From contig OX375878.1 in the NCBI GenBank assembly GCA_947359465.1, positions 79,835,627 to 79,899,626 on the forward strand: a stretch of DNA of 64,000 nucleotides, read 5' to 3'. This document shows, piece after piece, positions 47,501 to 56,432 of the stretch. A model generated the notes under the pieces. The model had not been told where the DNA came from. It worked only from the letters and a program-made list of their open reading frames with translations, and searched no databases. Each line of letters starts with the position of its first letter. Positions within the stretch are counted from its first letter, which is position 1. The position numbers were made by a program, and so were the translations under genes. This DNA comes from Metellina segmentata. Its lineage: Eukaryota > Arthropoda > Arachnida > Araneae > Tetragnathidae.

Positions 47501-50500
47501 GATTAGAAGATGCTGGCAAGAGTGGGTGGACTATGGCAGATTTCAGCGTCATGATGGAAGTGATCGACATAGGGCCACAATAGATCGCGAGGACAGAGTG
47601 ATTGTCAGATCAGCTGTCACAGCGCCTGATTCATCGCTATCAACCATCAGTCGTGCGACCCACACACGAGTGTCCACCATGACCATTCACAGACGGCTGG
47701 GAGAGCAAAATCTACGCTCGTACCGACCGTTACGCCACCTGCCACTCACGCCTGCACACTGTCGAGCCAGATTACGGTGGTGCTTGGCTCGATCAGGCTG
47801 GAATGATGCTGACTGGAACGTATAGTCTTTAGCGACGAATCTCGCTTCCAACTGTGTCCTGACGATCATCGAAGACGTTTCTGGAGACGTCGAGGGCGGC
47901 GTGCCGGTCCTGCTTTCACTATTGCACGCCACACGGGCCCTCAACAAGGAGTTATGATCTGGGGTGCCATTTCCCTTGATAGCCGGACCCCTTTGGTCGT
48001 CATCAGAGGTACACTTACTGCACAGCGGTACGTTGACGACATTCTATTACCTATTTTGCTACCGTTCCTTTCGCAGTACCCTGGGCTTATTTTTCAGCAA
48101 GACAATGCCATACCACATACGGCACGTGTTGCTACGAACTGTCTTCAAGCTTGTCAAACATTTCCTTGGCCAGCCAGATCACCAGATCTCTCTCCCATCG
48201 AGCATGTCTGTGATATGATGGGAAGGCGACTGCATCCGGTAGGGAATGTTGATGACGTAGTCCGATATATATAATTGGAGCAAATTTGGCAATACATACC
48301 GCAGGAGATCATCCGGGAGCTTTATCGGTCTATGCCACGTAGTGTGGCAGCTTGCATCCAGGCTAGAGGCGGGTCAACACCTTATTGAGCTCGTTACTGT
48401 AACTCTGAAATAAATCATTCAATTGTTCTGAAATTTTAATCATATTCTATTCTGTACATAATTTTCCCTATCCACCAATTTTTGTCTCCATCGGACAACT
48501 CTTTTTTGGTGCGTCGATTTTTTTGTTATTGAGTGCATATAGAGGAGGACGGTAGCTAAAGAGAGGTTATTTAAAGCCCGATAGTAAAAATTTTATTGGT
48601 TTAAACTCAGCCAAACTTGATGTTAGTATTACTTAGATCACGGGGTTTCTATTCCTAAAATATAGTTAAGATTTTCGCTACCATAGAAAAGAATACCGTT
48701 ATATGCTCTAATTTCGAAGTAAATTAGGCATATAGGAAGTACAGAAAGTTAATATTTTACAGAATTTCTTTTATCATCACTTACAGATGTGATTCAATGT
48801 ATTTTGCCTTGCAAGAGTTCTATAAAATACATTCTCTAAAGAGAATTTGTACAACAGTGCTGTAGATATCCATTGATTTGATTGCAATGAAGCGTTATTA
48901 GCTCCTTAAAAGAAGTTGAATAATCCACGTGTCCATGGTATATCAAGTTTTTTTTATATGACACAACAACCTAGAGTCAGAGGTGGGGAGGAGATATCAG
49001 GCGAACGAGTTGGTCAGTCACCGTCGCTAACGCTCTCTCAAATAACTGGCATGTCTTTGAAATGCTGGCCGAATGACAAAATAAATTTTCGCCGAAAATA
49101 TTCTAATAGTAAAAAAGTTTGTTAATCCACCTCAGATGAAACCAAACTCAGCTTACTTTTCGTATAAATTGCCACATACCATTGACTTGACAGAAAAACC
49201 TAACAGGAATAATACGCACCAATGCAAGTTTCTACCAGGTTTTCTTTCAGATATGAACTATTAAGTTATACCATTTTGCACATTGCACGCAATGTGTATA
49301 CAGCACGGGAATGGGTATACAGCATTTTCGATAAAATGGAACTAATGGAGAATTTGCTAAAGCGACACTTAATAGAGGGAATAGCCAAAGAACGTGAAGA
49401 GGCCCATACTTTCAATAATTTCCGTACCTTTTGCACGCACGCGATCTGCCTTTTAGTTCCTTGTTTATGAATCTCGATGATGGAACCGGCCCTGTTCGTG
49501 GGGTGGGGAGCACTCAGACTATAAGAAAAATATTTCTGAATATATAATAATTCTATAATTTCTGAAGCAGTTTTTCCGCCTATTACTCTAGTAGTCTATA
49601 AGTGGGCTGGTTGTTTTAAGGTATGACACTAACTGAACTTCTAAAAATGTTTTACGAATTTCTGAAATTGAAAACCATAACGTTAGGTTACTTTAGCACA
49701 GCACATGTGATAAACCCTCGGCTAGAGTGATTTCCTGTGGTGTCTTGCGAGACTGCCAAACTTCAGCCACCTCTTCTGTAACGTTCTCCCCACAGGTGAT
49801 TACGAACACAGATAGGTTATAAGAACAGTTGTTCTTGTGTTCTGGTTGCTACTGTTCTATTAGACGAAGATCGATGTATGACAGTGCTTGTGTTCTGATT
49901 AGGGACGCGACATCGATGTCGATGTTTAATAAAAAAACATCGTATCGATGTTTTATAAAAACATTAATGTATTTACCATCGATGTATTGGTGCCGAAGTT
50001 TTTTTAACATCGATGTTTACACCTGTCGATGTTTTTGCGTTGTCGATGTTTTATTTTTAAATAAAAAAAGTACCATTATAAAAATTAAAAAAATAACCAA
50101 ATAACATAATTTTTATAATCAGTAAATTGAATATACTTTTAGACCAAAGTGGCCAAGAGTGAAGGGTCTGAAAAGTAAGGATGCGACATCAATGTCGATG
50201 TTTTCATACATCCATGTTTTATAAAAAACATTGTTGTATTTACCATCGATTTATTTGAGCCGATGTTTGTTTAACATCGATGTTTTAACATTGTCGATGT
50301 TTTATTTTTGAATGAAAAAAGCACCATAGTAAAAATTAACAAAAATAACCGTGCAACTAAGTATTTGTCAGTGATGGCGACATCCGTTCCATCAGAAATA
50401 GTTTTTGCCCTAACAGGTGGGATAGTTAATGAAAAAAGAAGTAAGCATAAGGTGGAGAAAGGCGAAGTTGGCAGTGTCTCTCTATTCTTGGCCACTACAA

Positions 50501-53500
50501 CACACATTGTCTATCAAATTAGACATCGCTCGGTCACTGTGACATCTTCACTATAAGATATTTTTTAATTTCCAAAAAGTTAACAAATATGTATACAAAT
50601 ATCATCGGAGGTGAGGTGGATTATCAAACTTTCGTCACTTAGAATTTGTTTCGGGGAAATTCGAACTTTTTTTGGGTCCACCATATTGTTTACGTAATCT
50701 AATATAAAGTGATGGTCCATCCTGTATAAGTACTGCAGATTTGAGACATCTATGCTGATGAAGTTGAGCAATAACAAAATTGAGCAGCATTGTTCGATAC
50801 CCCCAGCATTGACTGAACAAGTTGGATTATTGATCTGATCTCTTCGAAAAAGTGTGTACCGATAAAGAATGAGGCTGTAAATCAACACCAAACTGTTACT
50901 TCCGATAATTGCAAAGTAATCTTCTGAAAGGCATAAGGGTCTTCAGAAGCCAAAATGTCTTGATTCTGTAAGTTTACTATTTACTATCTATTCAGATGAA
51001 AATGGGAGCTTTATCACTCCACAGGAGCTAGCTCTCTGTGCGAGCTAGGAACGTTACCAAAGAGCAAACAGGGAAATCCTGCATTTCCTCAAAGCAATTA
51101 ACTAAGCGTAGCTGAACAAATTTTGAAAAAACGTCAGCAATTTACGTATGATTTCCCATACTAGTCTTTCTGCCTCAACCAAAGAATTTAAACAATTAAC
51201 GTCTGCAGATATATTTACTCTGATTTTTCTGTTTCAAACGTTCTATGTATTTCCTATCTTGTAGCAATGTATCCAACACAGTGTATACGTTTGTCGTGAT
51301 TGTCGTCTCAATAATTGAGTCCTGATTCACATGGGCTAAAATTATTTACATATATTCCATATTGTCGGATTGGTCCAGAGTATCAGTCTGATTTCTTGCT
51401 CCTCCTATTTTCAAAAAATAACGCCCTTCTAATACCACAGATTTTTTAGTAAATTTTCACATCAGAGGAATATTTATGAGATGCTTCTAACATAAAAAGA
51501 CTTTTTTCAAAAGATTACTAGGAATAAAATCGAGAATTTCACCATAGTGGTGTCTAACTTCACAAACTACAAGCTTTCATGCTATGATTTCAAGGCTGCT
51601 TTCCTTCATCTTTTCGGAAAGTACCTTGAAGTAGCGTGACGTCTAAATTGGAGTGAGATAAGCTCTCACTGGCGGACATTCGTTAAGATAGTGGGAAGAA
51701 CCCAACATAAAAGCGAAATGAAGTTATATTTGTGGAATGATGTCTAATTTAAAATTTTATGACACATCATCTCCGAATAGCCTGGTGCAGATACCGAGAA
51801 GTATCAGCTTCTGGACAAGAAAATAAAGATAAACTTGTCTGGAACTCACACCTTATGATTAAAAAATAAATTTCAAAACGTTTCTTTTTTCTAACATGCC
51901 TTAAAGTTCTATTTCAAGGGATATTTTGTGTTTGATTATCATACAACCATTGGTATTTTGTATTTTCTTTACATTCTGTGCCTGGAAACATAAAATGTTG
52001 TACTCACCAAAACAAAAGTTGTTGAATGGAGATTGATTGATTGACTACAGATCTATTTCTAATTGTGAGCATGATCTCAGGGATCCGCTTTTGAATTGTC
52101 GCTATGATGTAGTGAATGGTAATCTACTGTGATTCTTCGATAGAGAGTAGCTGTGAACCGCTCTAGTGTCGTAGTGGGCGCTCCAACGTAATGTTGGCTG
52201 GCTATCAGTTCGGGTCGGAGAAGCCCAAGCGGCAGTAGGAACCTGATCTAGGATAAACCAGGATGGGTTCCGGGGAAAAGCCGTTTCTTTGGCCAAGTAG
52301 CGACAGGAACTTCCTAGTGTGCCACTTGATAACTAGGGTTTGCGGCCCTAGGCCAATAGCTGTACTCTTACGAATAAAGGCTATCCGGCAGCCGACGGGG
52401 CCTACATAGCAATCTATGAAGAAAACATATCCGGCTCGACTCATGACTCCTGTTGACTGATATTATGAGCCGGGCCACATATATTCGAGCACACCTTGCC
52501 ACGGATCGATCACGTCCACTCCCCGTCCAGCCTAACCCGGGCGGATGAGGGAATTTTCGGACGGCGAGTCCTAGGTCCCTTCTCCTCAAGTTTCCTACTC
52601 GAGGAAATTGATGGAACGGGCCTACATAGCATCAGAGATGGCGGTAACTACACACATTTTACCTGACGGAGATGCGAGAACAGCCGCCGGTCTGTCGCCC
52701 CCATGTTGGAGGAAGCTTTCAGAGGGTGATGCCTGAGGCTTCTTTCTAGCTTCATATACTGACCAGAGTTCCACGATGATTAGAACTTCACCGGCTCAAC
52801 TCTGATGCGGGGCTATCTTGACGAATGATTTGCCTTTCTCTCTCTCTATGCCCCCTCTGATGATACCTCGGGCATACACTCTTGGTTATTTATGATGAAT
52901 TGGCCTGCAATGAGTCTTGAGAACCTCGCATTGATTGAAATTTAGAGCTGGGACCACGACACAGTCACCTTTCATGACACTCGAGGTCTTTCCAGTCCTA
53001 AGTGGACGAATCCATTATGTCCAATCACGGATGGTGAGGATCGTATTATCGTAATAGAATTATCGTAATTGTGAAAATTCGAATATTTTGGATAATATTT
53101 GTGCAGTTCCTATCGTTGAATACACGTGACTCAGAAAGTAAGTTATTCAAAAGAATGTAATGTGAATATCTATTCAGATAAATGAAAGATATCTTGCACC
53201 TTTTAGGACTATTCAAAAATATGCTTACCACTACTACTTCCATAATTATAAACATCAATGGGTTGTTCATTGGATGTTCCCGCAATTCCTAAGTAATTGA
53301 ACATATAGCATTTCCCATACTTGGGATGATAGAGTACAGTGAAGTTCCTAGAATACAATCGGTTATTTTGATTAATCATTTTCATCTTATGAGTTAGTGA
53401 TATTCTTATGAGTTAGTGATAACAGTATTTCTAGTTTTCGTAAAGTTTATTTCATAGAAACATAGCAAGACGAAAATATTTTTCAGATGAACCATCTTCA

Positions 53501-55950
53501 GTTCCTGATGTTATAATTATTCGAGAACAGTTTTAAAAATTTGTTAAAATAATAAATTATGTTCATCAGACTTTAAAACGTCCATGATTAGGAAAGATTT
53601 CTTTTAGAGAATTACGGATAGCTTGTAGCACAATATCCTGTTGCAAAGGTAGAAAAAAGATGATAGGTAGATGATAACAAAGGTAGATTATAGAAAGGAC
53701 TGCAGACTTTTTCTCTACTGCTTGACAATTTCCTATTTATTATTTGTAATAAGTGTATTGAAGCAGAAGCGTATTGAATCACCAGAAATATTCTGGATTT
53801 TAAATCCATCTGGATATGAAGAATATATATTTGTTTAAATCCTTTAGACGAATAAAATGCACACAAAATTCATTCAATATAAAGTATATGTGAATATTAT
53901 TGTCTAATTTAGAACCACTTTTCAGATAAGTGTTAAATACTGTTTTATGTATTTTAGAAACCAAAGAAGACTATATTATCTAGCTTGTTTTTATCTATTA
54001 AGAGTTACAAATTAACAATGTGCATCGAAATTAATCTCACTCTCTGAAGCATGGAGAACCTTCAAAACTACAGGAGATGATAAGATTGTCAAAGTTGAGT
54101 CCGTATTCAACCAAATCATCAGTAGTTGGCAGCAGGGCTTCGTCTATGTCTGCTAAGTCGTAGGTGGAGGCATTTCGAATCAATTGCACGACATGCTGGA
54201 TTTCAGGATCAACGAAGGATGACAATATATCTGAAAGTAAGAATAAAATGCTGAAGTAAACTCTTGAAATCTTTAAAGACGGAAAAGAAAAAGTTGAAAA
54301 CATTAAAATTTTTATTTTCTTGGAATAAATCGAACTTAAACTCAATAAAAGAATCAGTGGTGTAGCCATATAATTATTTTTACAAAAGTTAAAAATTGAG
54401 TTTCTTATGCCATTTTCAAATGTTTTTGTGTTTTTACATTTGATTTCAGTCATTAAACTTTAAAAGTATTATGGAAACATAATAAAAAGTAACATTTCGG
54501 ATCGAAGCACAAATGACTGAATGTTACGAAAAATATTTACAAAATAAATTTCACTGACTACCATTAGCAAATATATATATATTCAAACACTGTTCCAATA
54601 AAATTAGCTTTTACTTTTATTTCACTGGAGGATTGATACGATACTCAGTTATGTAAGAAGTGGTTGAGTTTTCCCAGAAAAACAATCTTTAATCTCAGCC
54701 TTCAAACTTCGAAATGATAAAAGTAATTAAACTATATCATATATGGAATATCAATACAAAAGTAAGTTATAATAATAAAATATTTTATTTTTGATAAACT
54801 TCGAATCATAGTTCCGTCATGAAGTACATCACTATTTGGTCTGAAACTTTTCTTCGATAACTGGATAAAGGACCATATTTGAGAGAATGTTTAGTAATAA
54901 GTAACTCGCATTTACAGCTCACAAATGATAAACAACCATGCCCGTCGAAATGCGTTGCAATACCATAACAGTATCATTCAATATATGCTTCATTTAATAC
55001 TTTAAATTTCGCTGATATATGAAATATCTATGTTTTAGTGCGCAAGGGTGTTTGGATCATAGTTCTGAAAATTTACGGATGAAAGATTTTCATGCATTTA
55101 AAGTATTCTATTTTTAAAGCTATTTTGAACGTTAGAAACCAACTCATTTGGGAAAAGCTAGAGGCCCCTCTGGTTATGCCATTGGTTAAAATCCTAACCG
55201 AGGATACTACAGCTTTTTTCACACTGATATAATCCGATCAATCGGAATTTATTAGAAGTCGACTAAAGTCGATTCAGGTGCATTGAAGCAGGACGCTTCG
55301 GATTCAGGCAACGTGAAAGGTTTTGAGACGAACAAGCTATTTCTTATGGAAGCGGCTTTCCCGAATCTTCTTTAGTTAGTTTCTATTGTAGTCGGATTGA
55401 CCTGGATTCAATTGGTGTGAAGTAACTCTAAACAAATTCATCGTACGATATGTTGCGAGTAAAATATCAGAAATATGTTTAACCAAACGATATTTCATGA
55501 AACGTAAAAGTTCTGATTGATATTCTATCAGACGATAATTATTCATTCAGCAGATAAATTTGATAAATCTTTTGCAAACGATCTTTTTTATAACTTAATG
55601 GTTTTCCCTGCTCTACCACCAAAAAAATCCGTGAATAAGCAGAACCAACAGATAAAAAGAAATATGCAAATTTACCATTTTCGTCCTGCTGAGATGCGAT
55701 TGGCCAGCTCTTGTACACAGAATCGTAAGAGCAATAACACTGTTGTTTCCCCGGTCGATCAGCTGGATCTGAACTACACGTTGGGTAGTCATCTTTACAG
55801 AATTTAAATGAGCAAGCACAGTGAGTACTGTTGCCTGTCAGGCAGAATTCTGTAACACAGGGATTCTCTACGCAATCACACGTTTCGCTGAACCACGACC
55901 ATTGGCACAAGGGATCTCGGTAGCACTTGTCCCGATATTCTTGATCAGTT
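32385..55950 (-). CDS. DEG/ENaC (pickpocket/ASIC-like) sodium channel subunit, 3' nine exons
   Basis: Nine exons join in phase without a stop to 478 C-terminal residues of an amiloride-sensitive-type sodium channel subunit. Such subunits form trimers with two membrane helices and a large cysteine-rich extracellular region. Seen in order: a 12-cysteine extracellular exon; [14 protein letters not shown] and [17 protein letters not shown], the classic C-x-F/Y-x-G-x-x-C and N-F-T...Y-G-x-C-Y-x-F-N blocks; GLQIILHV and [14 protein letters not shown], the palm strands; [17 protein letters not shown] and [14 protein letters not shown]; then [19 protein letters not shown]; and finally the second transmembrane helix with [17 protein letters not shown]. 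The first transmembrane helix and start were not found and probably lie beyond 64000 or in unrecognised exons. The introns carry many transposons, but every exon frame seen is intact. Confidence 0.92.
32639..32714 (-). CDS. DEG/ENaC exon, penultimate
   Basis: 76 bp, phase 2 to phase 0, TTTTTCAG acceptor and GTAAGA donor. It encodes [20 protein letters not shown], the last palm strand leading into the pore segment. Confidence 0.9.
32870..33260. repeat. Degenerate ~72-bp tandem repeat, about five units
   Basis: The marker word GGAGAGGACCATC or close variants starts at 32981, 33054, 33126 and about 33199, spacing 72-73 bp, with a weaker unit near 32900. Each unit also has a GATTCTTCTTTAGAAAGATTCT-like block that is itself partly palindromic. 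It lies in a DEG/ENaC intron, directly left of a Tc1 element. Confidence 0.8.
33336..34553 (+). mobile_element. Tc1-like DNA transposon
   Basis: 1218 bp between TA dinucleotides (33334-33335, 34554-34555), typical Tc1 length. The right end reads CACTATCTACCAATAAGTA on the minus strand and the left end CATTATCTACGAACTACTA, an imperfect inverted pair. It contains one decayed transposase gene and lies in a DEG/ENaC intron, antisense to the host. Confidence 0.75.
33475..34510 (+). pseudogene. Decayed Tc1-like transposase
   Basis: The DNA-binding part is open for 135 codons from ATG 33475, with [16 protein letters not shown] and the GRPTKL linker. After that the catalytic half is scattered over frames: WSDE near 33915, the [12 protein letters not shown] block near 34030-34060, QDDNASCH with the second Asp near 34190 and [12 protein letters not shown] with the Glu near 34290. 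Several stops and frameshifts make it dead. Confidence 0.8.
34560..35330. other. DEG/ENaC intron stretch
   Basis: AT-rich intron sequence after the Tc1 element and before the exon at 35331. I see no repeat ends or coding signal. Confidence 0.5.
35331..35459 (-). CDS. DEG/ENaC exon, extracellular
   Basis: 129 bp, phase 2 at both ends, TTTGCAG acceptor and GTAAGA donor. It encodes [18 protein letters not shown] and two Asn-x-Thr sites (NVT, NTT), so it may be glycosylated. It follows the CDPPCK block as expected for the family. Confidence 0.88.
36395..36850 (+). pseudogene. LINE fragment: RNase H end and C-terminal tail
   Basis: An open stretch has [20 protein letters not shown], the last catalytic block of a LINE-type RNase H, followed by about 130 residues with a [17 protein letters not shown] zinc-finger-like segment typical of Jockey-group C-termini. 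The reverse transcriptase part is missing, so this is a 5'-truncated copy. Confidence 0.8.
37060..37432 (-). repeat. tRNA-derived SINE, copy B
   Basis: On the minus strand the head contains GGTGATAGATAAAAGGG and AATTGGAGGGTTGCGAGTTC followed by CAACCAAAGACCG, the same layout as copy A at 29400-29712. The body shares 'ggagcaacacaac', 'cgtaattttgaa' and 'ggcaccccactctccaa' with copies A and C. Confidence 0.65.
37565..37855 (-). repeat. tRNA-derived SINE, copy C
   Basis: The body shares 'agagcaacacaacgggctattg', 'cgtaattttgaac' and 'ggcaccccaatctcc' with the other copies. On the minus strand the head reads GGTGTTAGCCTCTGGAGGGG followed by GGTTCGAATCC, a perfect pol III B box. A second, opposite head follows at 37856. 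Confidence 0.65.
37834..37872. repeat. Perfect 17-bp inverted repeat at SINE heads
   Basis: Arms 37834-37850 and 37856-37872 are exact reverse complements around a 5-base loop. The arms are the tRNA-like A-box region GGTGTTAGCCTCT, so two SINE heads appear to face each other. Confidence 0.85.
38262..39897 (-). pseudogene. Jockey-type LINE, 3' two-thirds (RT palm, thumb, RNase H)
   Basis: Read on the minus strand: [13 protein letters not shown] (second half of RT motif A) at 39897, the [10 protein letters not shown] block, [17 protein letters not shown] (motif B), FAEDIVLW (catalytic box, with Glu replacing the first Asp of the usual A-D-D), [10 protein letters not shown], then RNase H with VYTDGSRDD near 38730 and [20 protein letters not shown] near 38430. 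The frame changes several times, so it is dead. Its 5' continuation lies inverted at 39898-40304. Confidence 0.88.
39898..40304 (+). pseudogene. Jockey-type LINE, inverted 5' part of the RT
   Basis: This plus-strand piece has [12 protein letters not shown], then [52 protein letters not shown] and ends in [10 protein letters not shown], the first half of RT motif A. The next residues of that motif, FDRVW, start on the opposite strand at 39897. Both pieces are therefore one LINE copy with an inverted 5' segment. Confidence 0.9.
40730..41000. repeat. Dispersed repeat, copy 2, with ACAG microsatellite
   Basis: Its reverse complement resembles 23165-23400. It also contains a degenerate (ACAG)n run at 40911-40945. 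The right part (GGTGGATTCGGCATCAGAAG) looks like a conserved repeat core. Non-coding. Confidence 0.55.
41302..41374 (-). CDS. DEG/ENaC exon with CxC block
   Basis: 73 bp, phase 1 to phase 2, TTCTAG acceptor and GTAAGT donor. It encodes [24 protein letters not shown], the conserved cysteine block before the last extracellular part. Confidence 0.93.
41375..44403. other. DEG/ENaC intron
   Basis: About 3 kb without a supported gene. It contains a more GC-rich island at 42150-42370, probably an unidentified repeat, a T28 run at 42687-42714, and at 42960-43060 short repeats of 'catacgtgtatat' and 'atcattacgtaactcat'. Confidence 0.5.
42687..42714. repeat. T28 homopolymer
   Basis: A run of 28 thymines. 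It could be the tail of an old retroposon on the minus strand, but I see no element attached to it. Confidence 0.9.
44404..44539 (-). CDS. DEG/ENaC exon with cysteine-rich thumb block
   Basis: 136 bp, phase 0 to phase 1, GTTTTAG acceptor and GTAAGC donor. It encodes [18 protein letters not shown] and [11 protein letters not shown], matching the family's C-x-x-x-C...C-x-C and tyrosine/cysteine pattern. It is bounded by introns of 3.0 and 1.2 kb. Confidence 0.93.
44540..45725. other. DEG/ENaC intron with (TC)n(GC)n microsatellite
   Basis: AT-rich intron. A (TC)7 run passes directly into (GC)5 at 45481-45504, a possible Z-DNA-forming tract. No other element recognised. Confidence 0.6.
45726..45985 (-). 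CDS. DEG/ENaC exon, palm strands
   Basis: 260 bp, phase 1 to phase 0, TTCCATAG acceptor and GTGAGA donor. It encodes [39 protein letters not shown] and [11 protein letters not shown], all hallmark DEG/ENaC extracellular blocks. Confidence 0.94.
46340..47289 (+). mobile_element. GINGER-type DNA transposon, internally deleted
   Basis: 950 bp with long terminal inverted repeats (about 46340-46424 and 47205-47289) that begin TGTTACCGTTAAAGT, fitting the TGTNR start of GINGER elements, and an exact 4-bp duplication TATA (46336-46339, 47290-47293), the GINGER target size. Internal copies of 'aactagttatttcatagaata' recur below the ends. It carries the second half of a retroviral-type integrase. It is inserted in the 5' part of a Tc1 element. 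Confidence 0.88.
46515..46988 (+). pseudogene. GINGER integrase-like transposase, C-terminal part
   Basis: The open stretch encodes [15 protein letters not shown] with the second catalytic Asp, [19 protein letters not shown] with the catalytic Glu, and [18 protein letters not shown]. This closely resembles the GINGER/KRBA2-type integrases found in DNA transposons, which cut and paste using a gypsy-like integrase. The zinc-binding domain and the first catalytic Asp are absent, so the gene is incomplete; the frame ahead of 46515 is part of the terminal repeat. Confidence 0.85.
47370..48387 (+). pseudogene. Tc1-like transposase with two lesions
   Basis: The protein is almost complete. The DNA-binding half runs 151 codons from ATG 47370, with [17 protein letters not shown] and RRIARHV helices. 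Near 47824, right after the tryptophan before FSDESRF, the frame slips, as if one base were lost. The catalytic half then has FSDESRF (first Asp), FQQDNAIPH (second Asp) and [12 protein letters not shown] (Glu). A stop after VRYI at about 48272 removes the tail, which otherwise reads on through [12 protein letters not shown] to a stop at 48385. The sequence is otherwise well conserved, so the copy is young. Confidence 0.92.
48538..49890. other. DEG/ENaC intron stretch
   Basis: No supported gene or element. Around 48960-49060 and 49490-49520 the composition is more GC-rich, which may mark small unidentified repeats. Confidence 0.4.
49895..50360. repeat. Two tandem degenerate copies of a CATCGATG-rich hAT-type end
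   Basis: The blocks starting AGGGACGCGACATCGATGTC near 49901 and AAGGATGCGACATCAATGTC near 50177 are followed by the same order of words: GATGTTT, ATAAAAAACATT, TTTACCATCGAT, TTTAACATCGATGTTT, GTCGATGTTTTATTTTT and a 'gaaaaaagcaccat' tail. The two copies, 275 bp apart, look like a local duplication of a hAT-like subterminal region rich in CATCGATG palindromes. No transposase frame. Confidence 0.6.
50580..50900 (-). pseudogene. DDE-transposase remnant (Tc1/mariner superfamily)
   Basis: On the minus strand, across two frames, [20 protein letters not shown] resembles the block around the second catalytic Asp in arthropod mariner-like transposases (F-x-Q-D-G-A-P-P-H). No other catalytic block is clear. 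It is a small, decayed fragment. Confidence 0.4.
52080..53040. repeat. GC-rich block, unclassified repetitive sequence
   Basis: About 1 kb is markedly richer in GC than its surroundings and has sharp edges. It contains repeated words ('gggcctacatagca' near 52399 and 52618; 'gatgagggaattttcgg' near 52544) and a (TC)n run near 52838. It has no long open frame. It most likely is the untranslated part of a retroelement, but I could not name the family. Confidence 0.4.
53229..53347 (-). CDS. DEG/ENaC exon with NFT...YGKCY block
   Basis: 119 bp, phase 2 to phase 1, TTCTAG acceptor and GTAAGC donor. It encodes [20 protein letters not shown], one of the most conserved extracellular blocks in the family, then a Ser-rich end that joins GLQIILHV in the next exon. 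Confidence 0.94.
53348..54040. other. DEG/ENaC intron
   Basis: AT-rich, 693 bp, no repeat ends or coding signal seen apart from a duplicated 'ttatgagttagtgat' near 53388 and 53406. Confidence 0.6.
54041..54230 (-). CDS. DEG/ENaC exon, extracellular finger
   Basis: 190 bp, phase 1 to phase 2, TACTTTCAG acceptor and GTGAGA donor. It encodes [17 protein letters not shown] and [17 protein letters not shown], the start of the conserved C-x-F-x-G-x-x-C block. Confidence 0.92.
54231..55675. other. DEG/ENaC intron
   Basis: About 1.4 kb, AT-rich. I see no transposon ends or coding signal. Confidence 0.5.
55676..55950 (-). CDS. DEG/ENaC exon with 12-cysteine extracellular module
   Basis: 275 bp, phase 2 to phase 1, GATTGCAG acceptor and GTAAAT donor. 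It encodes [37 protein letters not shown] and QQCYCSYDS: twelve cysteines in about 92 residues. It lies where family members have the region between the first membrane helix and the finger. I do not recognise the exact module; it resembles EGF-like or other small disulfide domains. Confidence 0.82.
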
Positions 55951-56432
55951 CTGCAATCGAACGAAACCGAAAGAGTATTCTGAATACAAACATTCATAAT
56001 GCATTGCATGTGTGGGGGAATCTAATACTAAATTTTATCTTAAATGAACCTTTTCGACATCCAAACTTGAATGTGTAATATTACCGATCACAAATTCACA
56101 CACACAAAGAAAAGTTGTTTTACAATATGTTGTAAACGTAGCCACTAACTTTTAGTACAGTATATTTGTAGCAGCGTAATCTATCAACACCATGAAGTAC
56201 TTTTTTGGTCGACAAAGTTTGATCAAGTTTTTACACGTGTTGCAAAATTGATAACTGATGGATCCTAAAACGCTCACTTCCAAAAACAAACTGATGGTCC
56301 TTATGACAAATACAAGAGGGCACTGGCAACAATGGTGTGGGGTTCGGAGGTTCCCCTACCAACACAAGGAGGAATGGGTATTGGGGGAACGAGACATCCC
56401 TAGGGACGTTGGCGGGGGTGTCAGTGAAAGGA

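Larger units (their letters stand above)
46167..48537 (+). mobile_element. Tc1-like DNA transposon interrupted by a GINGER element
   Basis: Ends TACACTCTATAAC (left) and TGCACTCAATAAC (right, minus strand), each followed by A-rich sequence and TCGA(C/A)-CACC words, are flanked by TA. The element would be about 1.4 kb; the extra 950 bp is the insertion at 46340-47289. It lies in a DEG/ENaC intron. Confidence 0.85.
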
